Source of the DNA: Jeotgalibaca ciconiae
Lineage (GTDB): Bacteria > Bacillota > Bacilli > Lactobacillales > Aerococcaceae
Length of the DNA: 64,000 nt
NCBI RefSeq assembly: GCF_003955755.1
Contig: NZ_CP034465.1
Location: 248,001-312,000 of the forward strand
Direction of reading: 5' to 3'
Below, piece by piece: positions 1 to 8,801 of this stretch. The stretch's first letter is position 1; the number at the start of each line of letters is the position of its first letter. The notes beneath the pieces were generated by a model, which was not told the DNA's origin, searched no databases, and was given only the letters and a program-made list of their open reading frames with translations. The position numbers and the translations under genes are program-made.

Positions 1-1311
1 TAAAGCGTTCATTGGCAAGTCACGAATGTATTGTAAACTGCATACTTCGATTACTTTCTCGACCCGATGTGAAATCTCTTCCTCAGAATAACCTTCTTCT
101 TTTAGCCGAAAGGACAATTCCTCATAGATATTGTCTTGCGTAATCGTTTCAAGAGGATTTTGTGGGACATAGCCTACTAATTTTTTCATCTTTTGTGCAT
201 TAAAATCAGTAATTTCTTCGCCCTTCCAGAACAACTTTCCAGTTTTTAATTTTTCTTGACCGGATAAAATTTTTACCAGAGTTGTTTTCCCAGAGCCATT
301 TGGACCGATTAGGCTTAGAATCTCACCTTCCATGATTTTAAAGCTTACGTCGTCTATAATATTTTCTTTGTTCCATGGATATTTAAAGGTAGCATCCTGA
401 ATTTCCAGTAACACCTCATCATTAGATGGATACTGGAATTGAGGCAAATAAGATAGCCAACGCTCCATATCTTCTCTTAAATTGGGACCGTTTACTTCGT
501 CAACGTTATCCAAACTGTGAACATAATCCAAATTAACGCCCGCATACCTCATTGCAGTAATATATAAAGGCTCACGTATACCAATATCACTTAAAATATC
601 CGTTTTCAGTATTTCTGATGGGTTTCCATCTGCGATGATGCGTCCTTCAGAAAATAAAATTAAACGGTCAATTGGATAAGCAAGCGCGTCTTCTAAACGA
701 TGTTCAATAATCATTACAGTTGAATTAGTATCTCTTTCTAATGAATCAATAAACTTCATCGTCAAATCGCCTGATTTTGGATCAAGATTCGCTAGTGGTT
801 CATCAAAAATAAGCAGAGGCTTGTCATTTACAAAAAGCCCCGCTGTCTTCATCTTTTCAAATTGATTATCCGTTAACTGACTAAAGCTTTCCTGCAAAGA
901 AGGAAATTTACTTAAAAACCATTTCATTCCAGCTAGCTTTTTTTGCTCTAAGTAACTTTGAAACGGCTGAATAGCGGTAGAAAAACCAGTCGAGTATTCT
1001 TTCTCTCTTTCTCTCACTGCTTCTCCGCTATCTTCCATATGAATCGCTAACTCGTTTGGCAGAAAATTAGAGATTCTCTTCTTTTCATTATCTTGTCCAT
1101 AGGTAATCGTCCCTGTGTAATCGTCGTTATCTTTACTTGGCAAAATCCCAGATATACAACGAGCGAAGGTGGATTTCCCTGAGCCACTTGGCCCGATGAC
1201 AAGAATTTTTTCCCCTTCATAAATCGTCACATTAATTTCTTTAAGAATTGGAAAATTTTGATCTGAATAGGTAAAGGTAAAATCTTGAAGTGTAATAAGT
1301 GGCTTTCTCAT
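1..1311 (-). CDS. YkoD-type ECF transporter ATPase with two ABC domains (C-terminus outside window)
   Basis: This encodes a duplicated ATP-binding subunit of an energy-coupling-factor type importer, a cytoplasmic protein that powers a membrane T component. The 437 visible codons hold ABC domain 1 (about residues 1-235), a linker of the DUF3744 kind (residues about 240-300, containing GIREPLYITAMRYAG), and domain 2 (from about 305) with Walker A GPNGSGKTT and Q-loop VGYVPQNP. Domain 2 is cut before its signature. Domain 1 has Walker [10 protein letters not shown] (40-48) and Walker B LLIFDEP (Asp170, Glu171). Where LSGGQ is expected it reads LTDNQ (146-150), and no Q-loop is recognisable. The frame stays open, so this is not a simple frameshift. 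The start is ATG with GGAGGTGG just upstream. The substrate is unknown; thiamine precursors are one possibility for this family. Confidence 0.88.
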   Translation of the reverse strand, partial: MRKPLITLQDFTFTYSDQNFPILKEINVTIYEGEKILVIGPSGSGKSTFARCISGILPSKDNDDYTGTITYGQDNEKKRISNFLPNELAIHMEDSGEAVREREKEYSTGFSTAIQPFQSYLEQKKLAGMKWFLSKFPSLQESFSQLTDNQFEKMKTAGLFVNDKPLLIFDEPLANLDPKSGDLTMKFIDSLERDTNSTVMIIEHRLEDALAYPIDRLILFSEGRIIADGNPSEILKTDILSDIGIREPLYITAMRYAGVNLDYVHSLDNVDEVNGPNLREDMERWLSYLPQFQYPSNDEVLLEIQDATFKYPWNKENIIDDVSFKIMEGEILSLIGPNGSGKTTLVKILSGQEKLKTGKLFWKGEEITDFNAQKMKKLVGYVPQNPLETITQDNIYEELSFRLKEEGYSEEEISHRVEKVIEVCSLQYIRDLPMNAL

Positions 1312-1333
1312 GGAATCCACCTCCTTTATTTTT

Positions 1334-2293
1334 TTAGGAAGACATTCTTTCTGCCACATTTTCAAATGATTCAAGGATAGAATCTTCCCCAATAATTCGT
1401 ACTTCTGTCTCTAATTTTACCTGATACACATCCCAGATTACTTCTTGGATATGAGAAATCATTTCAATATAATCTGTTGCTGTTGCTTGATTAATATTCA
1501 CAATAAATCCAGCGTGTTTGGTAGAAATTTGTGCGCCGCCCAAAATTTTTCCTTGAAGACCTGCATCCTGAATTAGTTTTCCAGTAAAGTAGCCCGTTGG
1601 CCGTTTGAAAACACTTCCGCAAGAGGGATATTCTAAAGGTTGTTTAGAAGTACGCAACTCTGTTAACTCATCCATTTTTTCAGAAATCTTTTCTTTTTTC
1701 CCTTTTTCTAACGCAAAAACTGTCTCAACCACAATATCGCCTGTTTCTTGAATTTTACTGTGTCGATAGCTGAATTCAAGCTCTTCATTTTTATAAATTT
1801 TTCGTTCACCTGTCAACGTGACAACTTCAACCGTTTCAATTACTGTTTTAACTTCTCCACCATATGCGCCAGCATTCATAAAGACGGCACCGCCGACACT
1901 CCCGGGAATCCCGCATGCAAATTCCAAGCCGGTTAAATTTTCATACAAGGCACGTTTCGATGTATCAATTAACTTTGCACCGCTTTGCACGACCAAGTGA
2001 TTTTTTTCAATTTTTATTCCATTTAATTCCGTTAAGATCATTACGACTCCGCGTATTCCACCATCGCGAATAATAACATTACTGGAATTTCCTAAAATTG
2101 TTAGTGGAACATCTTTTTCATGTGTCCATTTTACAATCGCTTGAACTTCATCTTTGGTTACTGGAAAGACAAGAGCATCAGCAGGACCACCAGTTTTTGT
2201 ATATGTATATGCATCTAAGGTTTCATTTTCTTTGATAATGACAGTCGGAAACTCTTTTTTTAGTTTCTTTGCCAACGTAATTTTCTCTTGCAA
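1334..2293 (-). CDS. murB: UDP-N-acetylenolpyruvoylglucosamine reductase MurB
   Basis: MurB reduces UDP-GlcNAc-enolpyruvate to UDP-MurNAc with NADPH and FAD, the second committed step of peptidoglycan precursor synthesis in the cytosol. The 319-residue product has the FAD_binding_4 fold at its N-terminal half (TGGPADALVFP, then GNSSNVIIRDGG and GIPGSVGGAVFMNAGAYGG) and the MurB C-terminal domain with the catalytic YPSCGSVFKRP segment (the Ser proton donor) and the Glu in KLETEVRIIG. The start codon is TTG, preceded by GAGGGG about 8 bases away. It lies 22 bases upstream of the transporter ATPase gene, so the two may be cotranscribed. Length is as usual for the shorter Firmicute form. Confidence 0.97.
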   Translation of the reverse strand: MQEKITLAKKLKKEFPTVIIKENETLDAYTYTKTGGPADALVFPVTKDEVQAIVKWTHEKDVPLTILGNSSNVIIRDGGIRGVVMILTELNGIKIEKNHLVVQSGAKLIDTSKRALYENLTGLEFACGIPGSVGGAVFMNAGAYGGEVKTVIETVEVVTLTGERKIYKNEELEFSYRHSKIQETGDIVVETVFALEKGKKEKISEKMDELTELRTSKQPLEYPSCGSVFKRPTGYFTGKLIQDAGLQGKILGGAQISTKHAGFIVNINQATATDYIEMISHIQEVIWDVYQVKLETEVRIIGEDSILESFENVAERMSS

Positions 2294-2571
2294 TCTTTTC
2301 CCCTCGCTAAATCTTTCACTTTAAAGTTATTTAAGTTCTCATTTAAATTGTTCTACTCAATAAATAATAGTAACATAATTTTGGATAATAAGTACCGTTT
2401 ATCTTTCAAGTTAGTAATTTTTATTGTAACATACATTAATTGTATAATAAGCTATTATTTACTCTACTGTCCAGTTATTTAAATAATGATTACCAATAAA
2501 TCCTTAATCAAAGCAGAAAATCGCAAAAAAATATGCTAAAATGATTCGGTACAGTAAAGGAGGAACTTCTT

Positions 2572-2823
2572 TTGTCTAATAAACAATTAAAAAATGCGAC
2601 CGTTTTTACCCTATTAAGCGTTCTCTATCCAGTATATTTATTTTCAACGAAAGAGCCTGACACAATTGCAACGATTTCACTACTGCTAGCGATATTCTTT
2701 CCAATCGTAGGTGTAATTTTCGGATTGAACGTAAAAGATAAACGTTTTAAATGGGCATTTGTTATCATCAACATTCTTGTGCTAGCCATTTTTTCAAATT
2801 ATGCACTTACTATTTTATTCTAA
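2572..2823 (+). CDS. small membrane protein, function unknown
   Basis: This 83-residue protein has three hydrophobic stretches (about residues 10-25, 33-52 and 60-82) and should sit in the cytoplasmic membrane. It starts at TTG, supported by the strong ribosome binding site AAAGGAGGAAC ending 7 bases before it. It is divergent from murB and ends in front of a shared terminator. I do not recognise a named family. Composition (few charges, Lys at the N-terminus) fits a short integral membrane protein. No neighbour suggests a role. Confidence 0.7.
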   Translation: MSNKQLKNATVFTLLSVLYPVYLFSTKEPDTIATISLLLAIFFPIVGVIFGLNVKDKRFKWAFVIINILVLAIFSNYALTILF

Positions 2824-2839
2824 GGTATTTGTATATACT

Positions 2840-2886
2840 TTAAAAACCCCACTGAATCAATTTTGATTATTCAAAGGGGTTTTCTT
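2840..2886. terminator. bidirectional intrinsic terminator
   Basis: An AAAACCCC ... GGGGTTTT inverted repeat with A and T tracts on both sides separates the convergent small membrane protein gene and the GNAT gene. It can serve both strands. Confidence 0.75.
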
Positions 2887-2889
2887 ATT

Positions 2890-3417
2890 TTAATCGATTA
2901 ATAGGCTCATCATAATTCCCTCAACAAATTCATCATCAATATACATGACACGAGACATGATTCCTTCTTTTTGATAGCCCATCTTTTCATATAATTTTAT
3001 TGCACGTTCGTTTCCTGCATGGACCGTTAATTCAAGACGTTTGATAATCCCGCTTTCTTTTGCCCAGATTTCAACTTCTTCCATAAGGACCGTCCCGATT
3101 CCGAATCCCCAGAATTCCTTTTCTACCGTAATTCCAACTTCGCCAACATGACGTGTTTTAGGCTTATCATTGGAACCTACTGACGCAATTCCAATTAACT
3201 CTTCATTATTAATAGTGGCAATAAGCATAATTTCATTTTCTTTTTCCATTAATCCTTCTAAATACATTTCTTCAAAAGCTTCTGATAATTCTAATCCTTC
3301 TGGTCCATAAGTCAAGAAGTCCGTTTCACTGCCTGTTTTTTTACTAAAAGCTAGAATTTCTTTTGCATCGGTTGGAATCGCCTCTCGAATCATTATTTCG
3401 ATTTTTTCAGTTTTCAT
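2890..3417 (-). CDS. GNAT family N-acetyltransferase
   Basis: The product is a 175-residue acetyl-CoA dependent acetyltransferase of the GNAT fold. The acetyl-CoA loop is VEKEFWGFGIGTVLMEE (the R/Q-x-x-G-x-G/A region), and the C-terminal strand HAGNERAIKLYEKMGYQKEG is typical. An upstream in-frame ATG exists, but the ATG at 3417 is preferred because GGGAGGAAAG lies just before it; this start overlaps the end of tsaE by 11 bases. The order tsaE then acetyltransferase recalls RimI-like enzymes next to t6A genes. However, the sequence (motif LELTVHAGNERA) resembles the generic spermidine or phosphinothricin group more, so the substrate is left open. Confidence 0.9.
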   Translation of the reverse strand: MKTEKIEIMIREAIPTDAKEILAFSKKTGSETDFLTYGPEGLELSEAFEEMYLEGLMEKENEIMLIATINNEELIGIASVGSNDKPKTRHVGEVGITVEKEFWGFGIGTVLMEEVEIWAKESGIIKRLELTVHAGNERAIKLYEKMGYQKEGIMSRVMYIDDEFVEGIMMSLLID

Positions 3418-3901
3418 ATATTTTTCTTTCCTCCCATTTTCTTTTCCACTCATGAAGCAGTTTTTCGTAATGATTGCCTTCCGCAATCATTTTAAAAGTA
3501 CGTTCTCGCGAAAACTCACCACTCCTACTGATTTCAATTTGAAGAAATTCCTTTGGTAATTCTTCTTTAATAAATTTTGACCATTCAATGACACTGACTC
3601 CATCCCCATAAAAATATTCTTCCAGCCCTAATTCTTCTCCGCCCGCTTCTTCTAAACGGTAAACATCCAAATGGTACAAGGGAATTCGTCCTTTTGTATA
3701 TTCTCTAATCAAAGTATAGGTAGGACTTTTGATAATTTGCTCAATTCCAAGACCTCTAGCTATCCCTTTGGTAAAGGTTGTTTTCCCAGCTCCCAGGTCT
3801 CCTTCTAATAAAATGACATCATTTGGGGCTGCTAACTCCCCTAACTTTTCACCAAGGAACATTGTATCTTCTTCATTTTTTATTTCAATGCTAAATGCCA
3901 T
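3407..3901 (-). CDS. tsaE: tRNA threonylcarbamoyladenosine synthesis ATPase TsaE
   Basis: TsaE is the small ATPase that works with TsaB and TsaD to form t6A37 on ANN-decoding tRNAs. The roughly 164-residue product carries Walker A GDLGAGKTT, the SPTYTLIREY segment, YHLDVYRL and the V(S)VIEWSKF motif of the family. The start chosen is the ATG at 3901, preceded by GAGAGGTG. An in-frame ATG 30 bases upstream has no comparable ribosome binding site. It lies between pta and the GNAT gene in the order often seen in Lactobacillales. A terminator follows pta, so tsaE depends on read-through or its own promoter. Confidence 0.96.
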   Translation of the reverse strand: MAFSIEIKNEEDTMFLGEKLGELAAPNDVILLEGDLGAGKTTFTKGIARGLGIEQIIKSPTYTLIREYTKGRIPLYHLDVYRLEEAGGEELGLEEYFYGDGVSVIEWSKFIKEELPKEFLQIEISRSGEFSRERTFKMIAEGNHYEKLLHEWKRKWEERKIYEN

Positions 3902-3950
3902 TTGCGGCACCTCTCTTTTGTTTTTTTCCATTATAACGTATTTTTGAGAG

Positions 3951-3996
3951 AAAAAACTCCCTAATATACCAATCTAATGTTGGTATATATAGGGAG
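3951..3996 (-). terminator. intrinsic terminator downstream of pta
   Basis: CTCCCTAATATACCAA pairs with TTGGTATATATAGGGAG (about 15 base pairs). On the minus strand it is followed by a T6 run, and it sits between pta and tsaE. Confidence 0.85.
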
Positions 3997-4015
3997 CTTT
4001 CCATATCAGAGATAT

Positions 4016-4996
4016 TTAGCCAATTAAAGTTTGATTTGCTGTGATAATCGCTGTCTTATAAACGTCTTCTTCCACACAACCACGTGACAAGTCAGAGATT
4101 GGTTTGTTCAATCCTTGTAAGATTGGTCCTACTGCTTCAAACGCACCAAAGCGTTGAGCAATCTTGTAGCCGATATTTCCAGATTGGATTTCTGGAAATA
4201 CGAATACTGTCGCTTCTCCTGCTACTTTTGAATCAGGAGCTTTTTGGTTCGCTACAGATTGAACGAATGCCGCGTCAAATTGTAATTCACCATCGATATT
4301 GTATTGTGGTGCCAATTCTTGAGCAATCTTGGTTGCTTCAGCAACTTTTTCTTGCTCTGGTGAAGATGCAGACCCTTTCGTAGAGAAGCTTAATAGAGCC
4401 ACATTTGGTTCGATATCAAACATTTCAGCTGTTTTAGCTGATTCTACTGCAATCTCTGCAAGTTCCTGTGCATTTGGATTGATGTTGATTGCACAATCAG
4501 CGAACAAGTATTTTTCCTGTCCGCGTCCGCGCAACATGATGAATGCACCACTTGTGCGACTTACACCTGGTTTTGTTTTGATGATTTGTAATGCTGGACG
4601 AACGGTATCACCTGTCGAGTGAACGGCACCACTTACTAAACCATCTGCTAGTCCCATGTGAACTAACATTGTTCCGAAATAATTTTCATCTTTCAAGACT
4701 TCACGTGCTTGTTCTTCTGTAGCTTTTCCTTTACGGCGGTCAACAAAAGAAGCAACCATTTCTTCCATTTGATCATAAGCAGCAGGATCAAAAATTTTAA
4801 CACCTTCGATGTCAAATCCACGATCTTTTGCTGCTTCAGTAATTGCTGCTTTGCTACCAATCAAGATTGGTTCCAACAAGTTTTCTGATTTTAGACGAAC
4901 GACTGCTCCTAAGATACGTGGCTCAGTTCCTTCCGGGAAAACAATTTTAATATTTTTCCCTGCAATTTTTTCTGTTAAACTTTCAAACATTTCCAA
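4016..4996 (-). CDS. pta: phosphate acetyltransferase
   Basis: Pta interconverts acetyl-CoA and acetyl phosphate, feeding acetate kinase for ATP in mixed-acid metabolism. The 326-residue product is the short, single-domain type. It shows KIVFPEGTEPRIL, GLVSGAVHSTGDTVRPAL, the SFSTKGSA phosphate-binding segment, ELQFDAAFVQ and the C-terminal GCVEEDVYKTAIITA. A TTG at 4996 with AGGAGGGAAC seven bases upstream is the likely start; an in-frame ATG is at 4990. A promoter-like pair (TATGAT at 5032-5037, ATGAAA at 5055-5060) lies upstream, and its -35 region overlaps a palindrome described separately. Confidence 0.97.
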   Translation of the reverse strand: MEMFESLTEKIAGKNIKIVFPEGTEPRILGAVVRLKSENLLEPILIGSKAAITEAAKDRGFDIEGVKIFDPAAYDQMEEMVASFVDRRKGKATEEQAREVLKDENYFGTMLVHMGLADGLVSGAVHSTGDTVRPALQIIKTKPGVSRTSGAFIMLRGRGQEKYLFADCAININPNAQELAEIAVESAKTAEMFDIEPNVALLSFSTKGSASSPEQEKVAEATKIAQELAPQYNIDGELQFDAAFVQSVANQKAPDSKVAGEATVFVFPEIQSGNIGYKIAQRFGAFEAVGPILQGLNKPISDLSRGCVEEDVYKTAIITANQTLIG

Positions 4997-5031
4997 GAGA
5001 GTTCCCTCCTACACGTTTTTAATACATCTTT

Positions 5032-5063
5032 ATCATACCTTATTTGAAATGAAATTTCATTAA
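5032..5063 (-). promoter_or_regulatory. pta promoter with palindromic element
   Basis: Read on the minus strand, the element is TTAATGAAATTTCAT (5063-5049), followed by TATGAT (5037-5032). The perfect 12-base palindrome ATGAAATTTCAT covers the proposed -35 hexamer. The same 15 bases occur at 34331-34345 upstream of the PfkB-like regulator gene. Confidence 0.4.
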
Positions 5064-5501
5064 AAACCAAAGAAACAGTTAAAAAAACTGTATTATTTTT
5101 GCTTATGATAGCAAGAAAAATCATCAAGTGCCATGGTTACATAAATTTTAGAGAAAACAGAGAAATGGTTGAAGAAATGAGCACTTGAGCTTACTTCTTT
5201 TTTGTCTCTTTCAAACTTGCCCTTTGATATAACACAGCCTATTCGAAATGTATTACTGTCCTAGCACACAAAAAAGGCGCATCCTTCGTTTAAAAGGGAT
5301 GCGCCTTTTTATTATTCTTTTTTCTGCTCAATAACGCAACCTCTAATTAACGCAAGTTTTTGTTGTTGCTCAGCCGTTCTTTTTGTGTTGTGATGAGTTG
5401 GAGTACATCCACCTTACAGAGGCGATTCTATCGTCTGAAAGCTTCCCTGCCGAAGGAACCCCTCCTCTCCGAAGAAGTGGTGAGGTCCCAAGTTAGATAT
5501 T
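5061..5501. other. gene-free stretch between pta and the GH43 gene
   Basis: No credible reading frame was found. The part 5061-5260 contains only a loose CAAGTGC/GCACTTG inverted repeat. The part 5325-5500 is richer in GC and seems structured, with a short GGCGAT-TCT-ATCGTC hairpin. On the + strand it reads AGAGGCG, then CTGAAAG and GCCGAAG (5416-5456). These words recall the conserved core of the lysine riboswitch, but the second helix would be far too short and no lysine gene follows. Confidence 0.4.
5272..5313. terminator. intrinsic terminator, usable on both strands
   Basis: AAAAAAGGCGCATCC and GGGATGCGCCTTTTT form an 11 to 15 base-pair stem with an 11-base loop, flanked by A and T tracts. 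It is well placed to end the GH43 transcript on the minus strand. Confidence 0.85.
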
Positions 5502-7061
5502 TTATTCAGCAGGCGAAAATTGAGTACAATAATTTATAAAATCTGCGGATCCTCCTTGATTCTGGGTAGAAAAAAGAAAAAGGCCTGTCCGACATCCCAT
5601 GAAATGATCAAGACGATAATACAGCTTGTGAATAGGACCAAGTTGTTTCCAGTCATTTTCATTCTTGTATAAGAATCTGACTTCATCCACTCCATCTGTG
5701 AAATCAGCCATGATCCGTAGTTCTACAGAAGAATCTGTAGTTAGCACAGATTCTCGCTCCAGGCCAGGGCCCGTGTCTCCTCCTTCTGGACCCCAGATTC
5801 CTTCATCTGGATCCAGTTCCTTTTCCGTCATAACAATGTAATAGTGACCATCACGTTTCGTTATCGCAATCCAGCCATAGCAACCCTGTAAGGCGCAGAT
5901 TCCGGCAAAGTCTCCCTCACTGATCTTAGAAGCATCAATCTGTACTGTAATATCACTGAAAGGCCCCATCATTCTCTGTGTCAGCATGTTTTTGGCCATA
6001 ACAACATTTGCACAGGTTTCTTTTGTTGTGATTCGAAGCGCTCCCGGCCTTTCCGTTACCGACCACAGAGAATTATCAGGAATATGATTCCATTGCCATA
6101 CATTCTTTAAAGAAACCGACCCATCCGGATTTGCCTCATACGAAAAAGAATCACTGTCCGTTAATGGAGCATAGTTATGATTCTGCTTTGTACTTCTGAC
6201 TTCGAGTTCTAGTGGAACTTTTCCTTCATATCCAAATACCGGAAAATCATTCTCCCATTCAACAGGAACCAGAACAGGACATCTGCCTATTGCACCATGA
6301 TCTTGGAACAGCATGGCATACCAGTCACCTTCAGGTGTATCGACCAGCCCCCCTTGTGCAATCCCGGCATTCCTGAATCCCTGGTCATCATTCAGAACAT
6401 CTTTTCCTGTAAAAGTACCTTCCAAGGAATCCGATACAAAGCAAGCCTGTGTTCTTCTCTTTGTTCCATCAGCCAGCCAATGAACCATGAACACATAATA
6501 TTTTCCATTTATCTTCTGAATATGGCAGCCTTCATATCCCAGGCTGACACGGTCCTTGTCTGTAATGATGACACGGTCGAGGCCATCAGGTTTGGGGCCT
6601 GACAGATCAGATAAAAGTTCTATTAAATGAATCTGGGTATTGCCATACACCAGGAATATTCTGTCCTCATCAAATAAGAGAGAACTATCATGATAAAATC
6701 CTTCTATTTCACTTTTTTCCCATGGCCCAGTGATTTGCTCTGACTGATACAGATAAGTCTTCCTTGTATCGTTTGCTGCAAAGCAAATATAAAATCTTCC
6801 GTTATGGTAACGCATGGAGGGTGCCCACATTCCCTGCCCATAAATATTTTGTCCGTCTTCTAACTTAGAGGCCGGTTTTCGATTCAATTCATCAAATACA
6901 TAGGTTAAAATTTCCCAATTTAAAAGATCATAAGAGCGCAGGATCACTCCTCCTGGGAACATATGCATTGTTGTACTAATCATATAATAAGTATCATCCA
7001 CCCTGATTACATCGGGATCAGGGAAATCAGAATAAATGAGTGGATTGTTTTTATGCATCAT
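5502..7061 (-). CDS. glycoside hydrolase family 43 protein (beta-xylosidase / arabinofuranosidase type)
   Basis: This predicted intracellular five-bladed propeller glycosidase probably removes xylose or arabinose from short plant-derived oligosaccharides. The 519-residue product begins NPLIYSDFPDPDVIRVDDTYYM, which holds the general base Asp. A second acidic position lies in YHDSSLLFDEDR, and the likely general acid Glu is in LGYEGCHIQKINGKYYVF. The C-terminal part (about 320-519) looks like the concanavalin-type domain of GH43 enzymes. There is no signal peptide. The ATG at 7061 has GGAGGC upstream; an earlier in-frame start lacks one. The gene is alone, with no sugar transporter beside it, and is visibly GC-richer than its neighbours, which points to horizontal acquisition. 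The substrate is not decided by sequence. Confidence 0.9.
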   Translation of the reverse strand: MMHKNNPLIYSDFPDPDVIRVDDTYYMISTTMHMFPGGVILRSYDLLNWEILTYVFDELNRKPASKLEDGQNIYGQGMWAPSMRYHNGRFYICFAANDTRKTYLYQSEQITGPWEKSEIEGFYHDSSLLFDEDRIFLVYGNTQIHLIELLSDLSGPKPDGLDRVIITDKDRVSLGYEGCHIQKINGKYYVFMVHWLADGTKRRTQACFVSDSLEGTFTGKDVLNDDQGFRNAGIAQGGLVDTPEGDWYAMLFQDHGAIGRCPVLVPVEWENDFPVFGYEGKVPLELEVRSTKQNHNYAPLTDSDSFSYEANPDGSVSLKNVWQWNHIPDNSLWSVTERPGALRITTKETCANVVMAKNMLTQRMMGPFSDITVQIDASKISEGDFAGICALQGCYGWIAITKRDGHYYIVMTEKELDPDEGIWGPEGGDTGPGLERESVLTTDSSVELRIMADFTDGVDEVRFLYKNENDWKQLGPIHKLYYRLDHFMGCRTGLFLFSTQNQGGSADFINYCTQFSPAE

Positions 7062-7326
7062 TTGAAAGCCTCCATAGTGTTTTTTTAGTCTTAGTATCAT
7101 TCTTAACAGCTTCATAGTTCTGCATTACTTAGGATTCCTTTATTATTTCTTAGTTAAAATCATACTATCACATTTTATCATGATACACGATTCTTGAAAA
7201 GAAACAGGCAGTTGACACTTCTCAGTCGAGAACAATCAGGCAAGCTTATTCAATGCAGGCTTCTTGTTCTTTCAAGTTATGTAATATTACAGCAGGAAAC
7301 ATTGATGGATCAAGTTTGGATATTTT

Positions 7327-8703
7327 TTAGGATAATAAAGTTGAGTTATCTTCTAATGGATAGATATATTTTTTAAATATATAGCGCAAGAAAAACGCAC
7401 ATAATGTTGCTGAAAATAATTCAGATATCGGATGCGCCCACCAAATCACATGGACGTTCCCAGATAAAGAAAGAAGATAAGCAACAGGAAGTAATACAAC
7501 CACTTGTCTTAAGATTGATACAGTTAAACTTAACAGTCCTCTTCCAAATGCTTGAAAGATGGTTCCACACATGATTCCAAATCCTGCTAACAAGAAACTA
7601 ATACTGATAATACGCAGGGAAGGAACACCAATATTAATCATTTCCCCCGATGCATTAAATAGATTCAATAAAAATTCCGGGAAAATTTGGAAAATTGCAA
7701 AGCCAATCAGCATGATTCCTACTGCGTAAGCAATACTGTATTTGATGATCTTTACCATACGATTTTTATTTTTTGCTCCATAATTATAAGAAAGGATTGG
7801 AATCATTCCATTTGTTAATCCATAAACGGGCATAAATATAAAGGTTTGCAGTTTGAAATAAACGCCATACACTGCTGTGGCAGTTGATGTAAAGCCTAGT
7901 AAAATAATATTAATTACGTAGGTTGTCACAGAAGTTATGGATGTCATGATCATGGAAGGTATACCTACTCGATAGATTTCTTTCAAAGTAGCTTTATCAG
8001 GGCGAATATTTTTATAATCGACGGTCAGTTCCTTGTTTTTCTTTTCATGCATATACACGGCAAATCCCCCTGCAATGATTTGACCAATAACAGTCGCATA
8101 TGCGGCCCCTGTCATTCCTAGCGCCGGAAAACCGAACCAGCCGAAAATCATAATTGGATCGAGAATAATATTAATAATTGCTCCCAATCCCTGTGTGTAC
8201 ATAGTATACAAAGTCTGACCTGTTGATTGCATTATTCTTTCGTACGTCATTTGAATAAACTGACCAAATGACCAAATCATTATAATTGATAAATATTTTT
8301 CCCCGTATTGAATAATTTCGATATCTGAAGTTTGTGAGGTAAAGAAATATTCTACCAATGTTAACCCTAAAACCAGAAAGATCAGGTAATGGAACACTCC
8401 AAGTAATATCCCATTTGATGCTGTAATACGAGCATCTTTTTCTTTCCGCTCTCCTAGCTGACGTGATAGTAAAGCGTTCATTCCTACACCGGTCCCTACT
8501 TGAACCGCCACCATTAAATTTTGTATTGGAAAAGCCATCGAAACAGCGGTTAATGCTTTTTCATTAATCTGAGCAACAAAAATACTATCGACGATATTGT
8601 AGAGCGAACTAATCAGCATGGATGCAATCATAGGTAACGATATCGTGAGTATTAATCGATTAATCGGCATGGTTCCCATTTTATTTTCTTTCATTTTTTC
8701 CAA
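7327..8703 (-). CDS. MATE family multidrug efflux transporter
   Basis: This is a polytopic cytoplasmic membrane protein of 458 residues with about 12 hydrophobic segments in two MatE halves, a drug/cation antiporter of the DinF/NorM superfamily. Typical segments are SLPMIASMLISSLYNIVDSIFVAQ near the N-terminus, QNLMVAVQVGTGVGMNALLSRQLG, and GLTNGMIPILSYNYGAKNKNRM in the second half. The start is TTG at 8703 with GAGGTGA upstream. A GAACATTGCCGAAACAACGTTC dyad at about 8733-8754 may be an operator. The exported compound cannot be predicted. Confidence 0.93.
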   Translation of the reverse strand: MEKMKENKMGTMPINRLILTISLPMIASMLISSLYNIVDSIFVAQINEKALTAVSMAFPIQNLMVAVQVGTGVGMNALLSRQLGERKEKDARITASNGILLGVFHYLIFLVLGLTLVEYFFTSQTSDIEIIQYGEKYLSIIMIWSFGQFIQMTYERIMQSTGQTLYTMYTQGLGAIINIILDPIMIFGWFGFPALGMTGAAYATVIGQIIAGGFAVYMHEKKNKELTVDYKNIRPDKATLKEIYRVGIPSMIMTSITSVTTYVINIILLGFTSTATAVYGVYFKLQTFIFMPVYGLTNGMIPILSYNYGAKNKNRMVKIIKYSIAYAVGIMLIGFAIFQIFPEFLLNLFNASGEMINIGVPSLRIISISFLLAGFGIMCGTIFQAFGRGLLSLTVSILRQVVVLLPVAYLLSLSGNVHVIWWAHPISELFSATLCAFFLRYIFKKYIYPLEDNSTLLS

Positions 8704-8801
8704 TCTAAATTTTCACCTCATTTGAATACATAATAAAGAACATTGCCGAAACAACGTTCTCACTCGAAACACTATAACAGAATATCCTGATAAATACTAT
8801 T

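Noticed and set aside
7194-7376. 60-codon + strand frame downstream of the GH43 gene's upstream region
   Set aside because: It has no ribosome binding site, runs antisense into the MATE gene and has no protein-like composition.
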